Source: Caldilineaceae bacterium (GTDB lineage Bacteria; Chloroflexota; Anaerolineae; Caldilineales; Caldilineaceae). Taken from it: DNA of 37,862 nt. Of this stretch, positions 32,266-37,862 are shown piece by piece. Location of the stretch: NCBI GenBank assembly GCA_026645575.1, contig JAPKMW010000107.1, positions 1 through 37,862 on the forward strand. Reading direction: 5' to 3'. The translations under genes were made by a program, and so were the position numbers. The notes below the pieces were generated by a model that saw only the letters and a program-made list of their open reading frames with translations, did not search any database and was not told where the DNA came from. Positions within the stretch are counted from its first letter, which is position 1; each line of letters opens with the position of its first letter.

Positions 32266-33327
32266 CTAGCGTGGCTCCGCTGTAATCGTAAGCGAACCAT
32301 CAATTAACCCCGCTTCGGCGGCTTTGGCCGCGTCTACCGCTTCTTGGGGCAGGCTATCACTATAGACGGTATGAATGCCGCCGTTGGCGTAGGTCAGGGC
32401 CAGCACTTTGCCGCCTAATGTGCCGGCTTGGTGGTCTTTGATCATGGTGAGCAGCGTGTCATGCCAGTTGTAAACCGCCGAAGCGACAACCGTCTCCGCC
32501 GCCACTGAACTTTGGTCAGCCTGCACGCCTAGCCACGGAACGCCATTCTCCTTGGCAATGCCAATGGCGCCGACTACCTGTTGCGCCGAGCCGGTCAAGA
32601 CATCGGCGCCGGCTTTGATGTGGGTGTTGGCGGCCTCAGCGGCCAAGGCGGTGTCGCCAAAGGAGCCGGTAAAGGAGACGTTCACCTCAATGGCTGGATC
32701 GGTCGCTTTGACGCCGGCCAGAAAACCATCAACATGTAATTTGGCATCGCCCGCATCGACCGGGCCGACGAGACCAATCACCTTCGCCGTGGTCAATTTG
32801 GCCGCCAGGACGCCGGTGACATAGCCGGCTTCGTCGCCGCGCGGCTGGTAGGCAAAGACATTGGTCAACCCTTCGTCGGCGCCAACGTTGGTGGTTGTTC
32901 CCCAGGCAAAGCTCGTTTCGGGAAAGTCACGGGCCACGGCAAAGAGGGAGTCGCCATATTGGGCGCCGTGGGCAATGACGAGATTGTAGCCATCGGCGGC
33001 ATAGTCGCGAATGGCGGCGGCGGCATCGGGCACATTGAACATGTTTTCGCTGTAGGCAACGGTGACAACCCCTTCACCCGCTTCGGCTTCAATCGCCTTG
33101 AGGCTTTCGTAGATCGACTGGCTCCACGAAATGTCATTGATGGTGCTGGGCAGGATCAGCGCGACCTTGACCGGTGCAATGCCCAGGGTGTTGGTCGTTT
33201 CGGCGGCTGGCGCGCTCGTGGCTGCCGGTTGCGCAGCCTCACCAGCCGGGACGATTGCCCCAGCGCACGCCGTGAGCAATGCCACGACGGCCAATCCATA
33301 GAGTGCTAGAGAGAAGAGTTTCCGCAT
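32266..33327 (-). CDS. BMP-family ABC lipoprotein (PnrA-like)
   Basis: A 353-residue substrate-binding lipoprotein of the BMP/Med family, whose known members bind purine nucleosides. A signal with lipobox LLTAC (C21) and an Ala/Thr-rich linker precede VALILPSTINDISWSQSIYESL, then GYNLVIAHGAQYGDS and VFAYQPRGDEAGYVTGVLA, family hallmarks. I chose the ATG at 33327 because AGGAG is seven bases upstream; the ATG at 33333 is too close to it. No permease or ATPase is next to it. Cotranscribed with the deaminase; the upstream leader carries a candidate structured RNA. Confidence 0.92.
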   Translation of the reverse strand: MRKLFSLALYGLAVVALLTACAGAIVPAGEAAQPAATSAPAAETTNTLGIAPVKVALILPSTINDISWSQSIYESLKAIEAEAGEGVVTVAYSENMFNVPDAAAAIRDYAADGYNLVIAHGAQYGDSLFAVARDFPETSFAWGTTTNVGADEGLTNVFAYQPRGDEAGYVTGVLAAKLTTAKVIGLVGPVDAGDAKLHVDGFLAGVKATDPAIEVNVSFTGSFGDTALAAEAANTHIKAGADVLTGSAQQVVGAIGIAKENGVPWLGVQADQSSVAAETVVASAVYNWHDTLLTMIKDHQAGTLGGKVLALTYANGGIHTVYSDSLPQEAVDAAKAAEAGLIDGSLTITAEPR

Positions 33328-33549
33328 GATCATACTCCTGTGGTAATGAAAAAAGGGAAGATCAAAAAGCTGCGCCAGCGCGCCGTTGGCTCTGCGACGA
33401 TGGCAGCAGTTCTCATGGTAGCACAGGTGCGCAGATTCGCCTATGGTAACTCTGCACAACGTGTATGTGGTTTGACTGCGCGATCCGTTACGCGTGAAAA
33501 ACGTAACGCTTAGTGAAGTCTCATTGGGGACAGATAGAAAAGTGACAAG

Positions 33550-33668
33550 AAAAACCCCACGTAGCCGAAGCCAGCGGTGGGAGCAACCTAACGGCAAGCT
33601 TTTCCCGGGTTTGCTTTGCCGCACCCGCCCATACGGGTAGGATTCGGTTGTGATTTGGTGGTAGTATA
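33550..33668 (-). ncRNA. Candidate structured leader RNA with terminator
   Basis: Read on the minus strand: a -10-like TATACT (33668-33663), then CAACC (33650-33646) pairing with GGUUG (33588-33584) to close a three-way junction. Inside are ACCCG-UAUGGG-CGGGU (33638-33623) and CGGCAA-a-GC/GCUUGCCG (33621-33592), whose loops UAUGGG and AAACCCGGGAAAA could kiss through GGG/CCC. Directly after comes a hairpin, CCCAC/GUGGG with an inner UUCG loop (33581-33555), and five U. This is the layout of a riboswitch with a terminator. I matched it to no known class. It starts about 330 bases before the BMP gene; the remaining 220 bases also hold an ACGTTACG/CGTAACG hairpin. Confidence 0.55.
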
Positions 33669-33677
33669 GCACAAGCG

Positions 33678-34019
33678 CTACAAGAAAGGCTTCAAACGCA
33701 AATCAAAGTTGAGTTTTGGCCCATTCAGCAGCAAATAGTAATGATTGAGGATGTCACGACCCAATAACGCGTGTGGTTCAGTAATGGCAATGAATTCCTG
33801 GCTGCGAAAGCGCGCCTGTTCAATTTGCAGAATAGCCCCGTAGGTGGATACCATCGAAGCAACCCCATCATAACCTTCGACGAGAAGTTTACTGGTGACA
33901 GGCAACCCCAATTCATGAATCGTTGATAGGGGAATTGCCGAAATATCAGCCCCGGTATCAATCTTCGCCTCAAGTTGAATAGCCCGCTTTGCTTCAGGGT
34001 GATGAATCGTCACTGTCAA
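33678..34019 (-). CDS. Retropepsin-like aspartic protease, 5' end frameshifted
   Basis: Open frame of 113 residues, single-domain clan AA aspartic protease. The active site KIDTGADISAIP (D21) and the second conserved element HALLGRDILNHY are typical; such domains work as dimers. The frame has no convincing start: it begins at a TTG in a run of seven T's. The frame shifted by one base gives an ATG at 34062, MWKYNEQVEPPAPF, which joins smoothly to LTVTIHHP if one T is removed. The natural gene is therefore probably 33678-34062 with a frameshift or slippage. It overlaps the DUF5678 gene end by 14 bases. Confidence 0.75.
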   Translation of the reverse strand: MTVTIHHPEAKRAIQLEAKIDTGADISAIPLSTIHELGLPVTSKLLVEGYDGVASMVSTYGAILQIEQARFRSQEFIAITEPHALLGRDILNHYYLLLNGPKLNFDLRLKPFL

Positions 34020-34062
34020 AAAAAGGGGCCGGCGGTTCTACCTGTTCGTTATACTTCCACAT
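34018..34062 (-). other. Frameshifted N-terminus of the retropepsin
   Basis: Minus-strand ATG at 34062 encodes about 14 residues to a CCCC-T7-G tract (T7 at 34024-34018). Six T's would restore one frame with the protease. The stretch overlaps the stop of the DUF5678 gene (34051-34049). Causes: assembly error, mutation, or transcriptional slippage. Confidence 0.55.
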
Positions 34063-34489
34063 GCCGTATCACCTTTCGATGAGGCATCTTGTAAACCTTC
34101 GCTGGATATTCGACCGTTTGAATATAGACCGGTGCGCCATTGGTTTGCTGCCGCGCCCGTTGCCACACCTCCATGCGATCATTGCCAACGGCAATTACTT
34201 CCCCTTGATAGATGGCAACGACGCGACCAGGGTATTGTTGTAACAAGAGTGGCAACATCTGTTGAAAAGCTTGGTGTTCACGGTGAATAGCAGATTCTTC
34301 TTGCACTCGCTGTTGTTTACGCTCTTCCGCCGTGCGCCAGGCTTGAAATGCGTCATACTCAGCCATTGGCACGACAGCCGCTACCGATTGCCCATTCTTT
34401 TCAAGGATGACCACTTCCCCCATAAACGGCGCATCACTGAGCGCAACCTGATACGGCGCCTGTGCTTCTTTTAGAATTAGTTTTTGCAT
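34049..34489 (-). CDS. Phd-like N-terminus fused to DUF5678
   Basis: A 146-residue protein. Its first 60 residues resemble Phd/YefM antitoxins (VVILEKNGQSVAAVVPMAEYDAFQ), and its last part is a DUF5678 domain (YPGRVVAIYQGEVIAVGNDRMEVW), a small domain often found next to retropepsins. It may bind DNA or be a regulator. I chose the second ATG (34489), eight bases after GAGGG. A sound promoter lies 42 bases upstream. The stop overlaps the shifted start of the protease, so the two are coupled. Confidence 0.75.
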   Translation of the reverse strand: MQKLILKEAQAPYQVALSDAPFMGEVVILEKNGQSVAAVVPMAEYDAFQAWRTAEERKQQRVQEESAIHREHQAFQQMLPLLLQQYPGRVVAIYQGEVIAVGNDRMEVWQRARQQTNGAPVYIQTVEYPAKVYKMPHRKVIRHVEV

Positions 34490-34530
34490 AGCCATTGCCC
34501 TCTATTACTGCCTTACCTACCACTTGCCAT

Positions 34531-34559
34531 AGTATATGCCAAATGAGAGGCGCCGTCAA
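34531..34559 (-). promoter_or_regulatory. Promoter of the DUF5678-retropepsin operon
   Basis: Minus-strand TTGACG (34559-34554) and TATACT (34536-34531) are exactly 17 bases apart, matching five of six bases each. Confidence 0.6.
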
Positions 34560-34662
34560 TCGCCTGTTCGCGCTATCTTTCGTGGAAAGTTGCCGAAATT
34601 CTACAGCAAGCTTATGATATGCGTTGACGAAGAAGGGTTACGACTAACCCGCTTTGGACGTG

Positions 34663-34838
34663 TTAATCGGTGCGCTTCTTCTGGGCGCGCCGCACTTTGT
34701 CCATAAAGGTGGTCAAGCGATCCACCGCCGCTTGCAGGGCATTGACGCGCCCGTCGAGGGCCGCACGGGTGGTGGCTTGCGCTTCATAAAGCTGGGCAAT
34801 GTGTTGCAAGCTGTGACCCACCGCCATCGCCGGTGCGT
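34663..34838 (-). pseudogene. 5'-truncated copy of the coiled-coil gene at 35766
   Basis: The minus strand reads AVGHSLQHIAQLYEAQATTR through to AQKKRTD-stop, matching residues 23-73 of the protein encoded at 35766-36032. About 13 of 160 aligned bases differ. The first 22 codons and the promoter are missing; homology ends near 34838, beside the DUF3800 stop. It is a recent, broken duplicate. Confidence 0.75.
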
Positions 34839-34853
34839 GTTATCTGTTTGAAC

Positions 34854-35546
34854 CTACTGGATGACATGTAGCCCATGAACGATGCCGCCTTCGGTGTCGA
34901 AGCGATGTTGGATGAGGGAGAAGAATTGTCCATCAGCGCGTTCATAGTACCGGTAGATTGCATATGCAATAATATCGGCAAGTTGAATTAACCTGGATGC
35001 CTTCGAGTCGAGAAAGAGTGGAACTTCGGCAAAGTTTCTAATCACGCCCCAACTATGCCCTAGTGTGCGAAAGTCGCTGGCTAAGGATTGAATGGTTGTT
35101 TCGTAGGTCGATTTGTCAAAGATGATGATACCGCGCTGCGTGTCTCCACTACGATGTAAGCGCATCAAATATTGATCGAATCGACTAGCCATCTGTTCAA
35201 AGGCGATTTCAACTGGATCTTGGGGCGAGACAACACTCTTTTTGATGACACTGGCAAATAGCCGGTTACTGGGGTGCGAATTAGCAAAAATTTGCAAGAT
35301 GTCTGCAATCGCTTGTTCACGAGTCGCTTTGGGGTGGCCTCGCCAACGTCCCTTGCCAACCAACATTGGATTGCCATGCAACTCCACGGTAGAGGGGTCA
35401 GCCGGATCGAACCTGGCCGCAATGGCGTCGAGTTGATTGGCAAGCCAGTAGCCTTGTCGTTCAAACAGGCTGAACCCAGCCAATACAAAATAGGTCTGCT
35501 TTGGATCGGCGACTGTGCCAGACTCATCCGCATACAATAAATGCAT
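34854..35546 (-). CDS. DUF3800 RNase H-like protein
   Basis: A 230-residue DUF3800 protein. The family has an RNase H-like fold with acidic residues: YADESG at the N-terminus, IIIFDKS in the middle (about 140), and SRLIQLADIIAYAIYR near the C-terminus. Members occur in mobile elements and defence contexts, and their function is unproven. The ATG at 35546 has no ribosome site. A strong promoter 100 bases upstream is followed by a hairpin with a U-tract, so expression may depend on antitermination or on a leader ORF. The gene is flanked by the two copies of the coiled-coil gene. Confidence 0.8.
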   Translation of the reverse strand: MHLLYADESGTVADPKQTYFVLAGFSLFERQGYWLANQLDAIAARFDPADPSTVELHGNPMLVGKGRWRGHPKATREQAIADILQIFANSHPSNRLFASVIKKSVVSPQDPVEIAFEQMASRFDQYLMRLHRSGDTQRGIIIFDKSTYETTIQSLASDFRTLGHSWGVIRNFAEVPLFLDSKASRLIQLADIIAYAIYRYYERADGQFFSLIQHRFDTEGGIVHGLHVIQ

Positions 35547-35577
35547 TGTTTACAATAGATCGATGATTGAGGATGAT

Positions 35578-35640
35578 AAAAAAGACAGCCAAGGAGAGAC
35601 CTTGCTCTCGCGGTCCAACATGGGTAGACCTCTTGGCTGT
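35578..35640 (-). ncRNA. Candidate 63-nt RNA or attenuator before DUF3800
   Basis: The expected start (about 35640, seven bases after TATAAT) is the first base of a perfect nine-bp stem, ACAGCCAAG (35640-35632) with CUUGGCUGU (35593-35585), ending in six U (35583-35578). Inside lie AAGAGGU (ribosome site-like) and an AUG (35621) six bases later. That frame encodes 23 residues and runs through the terminator to 35550. A central GACC can pair with GGUC on either side, giving exclusive folds. It could be a small RNA, a leader-peptide attenuator or a type I toxin. Confidence 0.5.
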
Positions 35641-35646
35641 GTCTTT

Positions 35647-35675
35647 ATTATATCACTGATTCCCTGTACCGTCAA
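35647..35675 (-). promoter_or_regulatory. Strong promoter upstream of DUF3800
   Basis: Minus-strand TTGACG (35675-35670) and a perfect TATAAT (35652-35647) are exactly 17 bases apart, the best sigma70-type match in the window. Confidence 0.7.
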
Positions 35676-35765
35676 TAGGAAAATTGTCCACAAGCTATCC
35701 CGTTCTCGTTGATAACTTGCTGAAACGGAGAGGCAAGCGTATGATACACAGAGGGGCATTTCGGC

Positions 35766-36032
35766 TTACTTGCCACTTTGCGACTGTCCTAGGTTGGGCG
35801 TGTTGTCATTGGTTCGCTTCTTTTGGGCGCGCACCACTTTGTCCATAAAGGCGGTCAGGCGATCCACCGCGGCTTGCAATGCATTGACGCGCCCGTCAAG
35901 GGCGGCACGGGTGGCGGTTTGCGCTTCATAAAGCTGGGCAATGTGTTGCAAGCTGTGACCCACCGCCATCTCCGGCGTGATCCGCCCGGCGGCGTAGTCG
36001 GCGAGCACTTGTTTGTGGTCGTAGGTAGCCAT
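35766..36032 (-). CDS. Small coiled-coil protein (intact copy)
   Basis: An 88-residue protein, unrecognised. The N-terminus reads DHKQVLADYAAGRITPEMAVGHSLQHI and is followed by a coiled coil (about 30-70: LYEAQTATRAALDGRVNALQAAVDRL) and a basic tail. A GGAG site seven bases before the ATG and a strong promoter with palindromes make it a well-regulated gene. A truncated copy lies 1 kb away. Divergent from the XRE regulator; small helical proteins in this setting are often antitoxins or DNA-binding accessory factors, which is only a suggestion. Confidence 0.65.
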   Translation of the reverse strand: MATYDHKQVLADYAAGRITPEMAVGHSLQHIAQLYEAQTATRAALDGRVNALQAAVDRLTAFMDKVVRAQKKRTNDNTPNLGQSQSGK

Positions 36033-36074
36033 TGGGTTGCTCCTTTTGTTGGTAAATGTGGGTTAACACGAATC

Positions 36075-36132
36075 TGGAACCATTTGGTTCCAAGAATACT
36101 ACGAAAATGTTGCTATGTCAAGTAGCAATTTT
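36075..36132. promoter_or_regulatory. Two palindromic operators in a divergent promoter
   Basis: TGGAACC-ATTT-GGTTCCA (36075-36092) covers the expected start site of the minus-strand promoter. AAAATGTTGCTA/TAGCAATTTT (36104-36132) covers its -35 box. They lie between the coiled-coil gene and the XRE gene, which is the likely binder. Confidence 0.6.
36093..36121 (-). promoter_or_regulatory. Promoter of the coiled-coil gene
   Basis: Minus-strand TTGACA (36121-36116) and TATTCT (36098-36093) are exactly 17 bases apart. Both boxes touch the palindromes at 36075-36132, suggesting repression by bound protein. Confidence 0.65.
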
Positions 36133-36172
36133 GGCGTTGTCAAAAACTGGGTGACGACGAGGAGTACGCTGA

Positions 36173-36385
36173 ATGAAACGGATTGGGGAAAAGTTATACA
36201 AGCTGCGGCAACACCACAACCTGACAGCGCGCGAACTGGCGGAAAAGCTCCAGACGAGTCATACACAGATCCTTCGCATTGAAAAGGGGACGCGCCAGCC
36301 TTCAGGTGATCTCATCCTGAGGATGGCGCAGTTTTTTGGTGTGTCACTTGACCAGCTTATGCAGGATGAGATGGGAATTGATTAA
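36173..36385 (+). CDS. XRE-family helix-turn-helix regulator
   Basis: A 70-residue protein that is essentially one Cro/C1-type helix-turn-helix domain: KLYKLRQHHNLTARELAEKLQTSHTQILRIEKGTRQPSGDLILRMAQFFGVSLDQLM. GAGGAG lies about nine bases before the ATG. It is divergent from the coiled-coil gene and shares its promoter region with two palindromes, so it probably represses that gene and itself. It may also act as a controller protein for the adjacent methyltransferase operon, as small XRE proteins often do in restriction systems. Confidence 0.92.
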   Translation: MKRIGEKLYKLRQHHNLTARELAEKLQTSHTQILRIEKGTRQPSGDLILRMAQFFGVSLDQLMQDEMGID

Positions 36386-36442
36386 CTGATTAACTTGTAC
36401 CGAAGGGTGGTCACTTGATCCATGCAAACGCAAGAAACTACT

Positions 36443-37555
36443 TTAACTGCGAAACGCCCAAATATCATGCTCCATAATTGGTTCTTGTTGAGAGATCTTA
36501 AACTGGTCTGCCTGCCTTTTTCCCTTTGAAGCTGTACCTGCATCTACTGTTTTTTCTATTTTCCATTCCGAATTTAGCAAGGAATCACGGATTATTTCTA
36601 AAGGTTCGACCTTTCGATCATTGATAGCACCAAATCTGATAACTAACCGTGCATCTTCTGTCGATACTAGTGCCATGTTTTTCCAAACTTGGTTAAGCTG
36701 TGATGCAAAAAACTCTGGATTTGAATGCTCCACCTGCTTGGTATTTTTGTAATCTACATAATCGGTTCCACCAACAAACCACATTCTAAGCCACTGATCA
36801 GGTAAATATGTACGCATTCCATAGTAAGGCGGCGAAGTAATTATCCACTTAACCTTAGCTTGACCTTTGAAGGTGCCAAAGGATTTTTCATTTCGGCTAT
36901 CGCCTTGTATGATCATCCCGGTAGTGTTTGTTGCTTCTTGTCCATAATATCGAATTGCTCTACGTTCAATTACTTTAAGGACATTGATATAAGTGGGTTT
37001 AAGGTTTTTCGTTTTCCAAAATTTGACCGCATAGTTAGGCTTTGGTGCATAAGTTCTTGGAGCTTGATTCGAGAAATATGAAGGTTGATTTTTAGCCAAA
37101 GGGCCATGCAAAGCCCCTAAAATAATAGCTCTCAATGCAGTACGGGCATGTGAATTGCAGTTTTCCAGCAAAGCTTCTCGTAAACAACATAAAGCGTATA
37201 AAACATCTCCATGATAAGCCCATTCCCAAAATTCACCTGTAGGTATCTGCTTAGGTTCACGATGCTCACTGAGAATCCTTATAGCAGAAGATAAAATTTG
37301 CTTTGGTGTTGTGCAAGCAAGCTTTGCCTTAGCTACGGCTACAGCTACAGGACTACTATCAATACCAAGAGAGGGTAATCCCAGTAGTCTACCTGCGTAA
37401 TTAGTTGTGCCTCGCCCACAAAATGGGTCTGCCACCCAGTCACCTGCTCTAGCATTTAGTTGAAGAATACTGTGGGGAAATCCCAATGGAAACATAGTAA
37501 AGTACGGACAAATTCCATTAAGAGCGGTGTTAAGCGTATTGTTTTTTACATTCAT
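36443..37555 (-). CDS. DNA methyltransferase (N4/N6 amino type)
   Basis: A 370-residue site-specific methyltransferase. The SAM-binding motif I is DPFCGRGTT (D43 onward) with GIDSSPVAV following, and the catalytic motif IV is TSPPYYGM near residue 235; SPPY usually marks N4-cytosine enzymes. Motif order is I before IV. The start overlaps the stop of the upstream gene (ATGA), so the two are coupled, as in restriction-modification pairs. The coding sequence is visibly AT-richer than the rest of the window, which suggests horizontal acquisition. The target sequence cannot be read from this. Confidence 0.9.
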   Translation of the reverse strand: MNVKNNTLNTALNGICPYFTMFPLGFPHSILQLNARAGDWVADPFCGRGTTNYAGRLLGLPSLGIDSSPVAVAVAKAKLACTTPKQILSSAIRILSEHREPKQIPTGEFWEWAYHGDVLYALCCLREALLENCNSHARTALRAIILGALHGPLAKNQPSYFSNQAPRTYAPKPNYAVKFWKTKNLKPTYINVLKVIERRAIRYYGQEATNTTGMIIQGDSRNEKSFGTFKGQAKVKWIITSPPYYGMRTYLPDQWLRMWFVGGTDYVDYKNTKQVEHSNPEFFASQLNQVWKNMALVSTEDARLVIRFGAINDRKVEPLEIIRDSLLNSEWKIEKTVDAGTASKGKRQADQFKISQQEPIMEHDIWAFRS

Positions 37556-37815
37556 TCCTCTCTCCGAGTTGCAAAGACTATAGATTTCCCATTATTGTTC
37601 TTACGTGTGTTCCACCCTTGCGGGCCGCGAGGGCCAAATACTTCTGTAAAAATGTCTGGCATGTTATTGTAAATAATATCACTACTATCTTTAATCGTGC
37701 TAGGTAACTGGGGAGTGATCGATTTTTGAATTTCACCCCAAAGCACCCCATCACTATAAATGCGAACTAATAATTCCTGATTATCTCTAAGAATCTGTCT
37801 GAAAAGGAAAAGCTG
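37552..37815 (-). CDS. C-terminal part of the methyltransferase's partner, possible restriction gene
   Basis: The minus-strand frame is open from a TGA at 37818-37816 down to the stop at 37552-37554, which overlaps the methyltransferase ATG. The only usable start inside is a GTG at 37746 without a good ribosome site. The protein reads LRDNQELLVRIYSDGVLWGE and ends GPQGWNTRKNNNGKSIVFA with a basic tail; I do not recognise it. The position suggests the 3' end of a restriction endonuclease gene cut by an event near 37800, or a small gene of its own. Sequence beyond 37800 has no coding character in this frame. Confidence 0.5.
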   Translation of the reverse strand, partial: QLFLFRQILRDNQELLVRIYSDGVLWGEIQKSITPQLPSTIKDSSDIIYNNMPDIFTEVFGPRGPQGWNTRKNNNGKSIVFATRREE

Positions 37816-37862
37816 TCAGTTGAGAAGGTGGTATAAGCTGAAGTTGTGAACAAACAACTTTA

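Noticed and set aside
33331..33417. A 28-codon leader frame whose stop overlaps the BMP start region
   Set aside because: There is no ribosome site before its ATG and the overlap can be coincidental.
33550..33668. Purine riboswitch or c-di-GMP-I riboswitch assignment for the leader RNA
   Set aside because: The three-way junction and kissing-loop shape is suggestive, but the conserved junction bases of the purine class and the conserved GEMM bases are absent.
1..37862. CRISPR array
   Set aside because: No regularly spaced repeats with unique spacers and no cas genes; the tandem units at 1-75 are contiguous.
1..37862. tRNA or rRNA genes
   Set aside because: No T-loop GTTCGAATC-type box with matching cloverleaf arms and no rRNA-like stretch was found by eye.

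Overview
The window looks like a chromosomal stretch of a moderately GC-rich, Chloroflexota-like bacterium (Anaerolineae/Caldilineae type). This is an inference from gene content, small tightly packed operons, Gly/Pro-rich exported proteins, lipoprotein-based ABC importers, and DUF5678/retropepsin and DUF3800 accessory genes; no rRNA or other marker is present to prove it. No tRNA, rRNA, CRISPR array or complete insertion sequence was seen.

Layout. (1) 0.1-4.5 kb, plus strand: an exported protein with two homologous modules, a SHOCT membrane protein, a DUF4405 cytochrome-like membrane protein, a small two-helix protein and an OmpR/HisKA two-component pair; this reads as an envelope stress or redox unit. 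(2) 4.6-9.1 kb, housekeeping: ruvB, a DksA/TraR zinc-finger protein, upp, an SCP2-like protein and prs. prs and upp make and use PRPP. (3) 9.4-13.3 kb, minus strand: an M20 peptidase, an overlapping small protein and a Zn/Cd/Pb P1B-2 ATPase, with the decayed start of a MerR-type regulator just upstream of the ATPase. (4) 13.5-15.4 kb: cysE and cysK, the two-step cysteine pathway. (5) 15.5-23.8 kb: a MocR regulator divergent from an MFS carrier, then small genes (DinB-like, PaiB-like, RidA, flavin-binding), a stand-alone Rpn-type tail, an ADP-ribosylglycohydrolase and a galactonate-dehydratase-like enolase. (6) 24.8-33.3 kb, import and catabolism: a four-gene polyamine-type ABC importer (ATPase, Tat lipoprotein, two permeases), a hydantoin racemase and a hydantoinase/dihydropyrimidinase, facing a minus-strand operon of a BMP-family lipoprotein and a nucleoside/guanine-type deaminase. 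Together these point to uptake and ring opening of hydantoins or pyrimidine-like nucleobases. (7) 33.7-37.9 kb, an accessory island: a DUF5678 protein and a frameshifted retropepsin, DUF3800, a duplicated coiled-coil gene, an XRE regulator, and a visibly AT-richer DNA methyltransferase with the tail of a partner gene running toward the window edge.

The most notable structure is outside the genes. Many gaps hold long, near-perfect inverted repeats, several of which contain the stop codons of the flanking genes. One family of palindromic elements recurs at 2.6, 6.0 and 25.9 kb. Two compact RNA candidates stand out. One is a three-way-junction leader with its own terminator upstream of the BMP/deaminase operon (33.55-33.66 kb). 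The other is a roughly 63-nt promoter-to-terminator unit with an embedded leader ORF upstream of DUF3800 (35.58-35.64 kb). Both were found and folded by eye and match no RNA class I can name.
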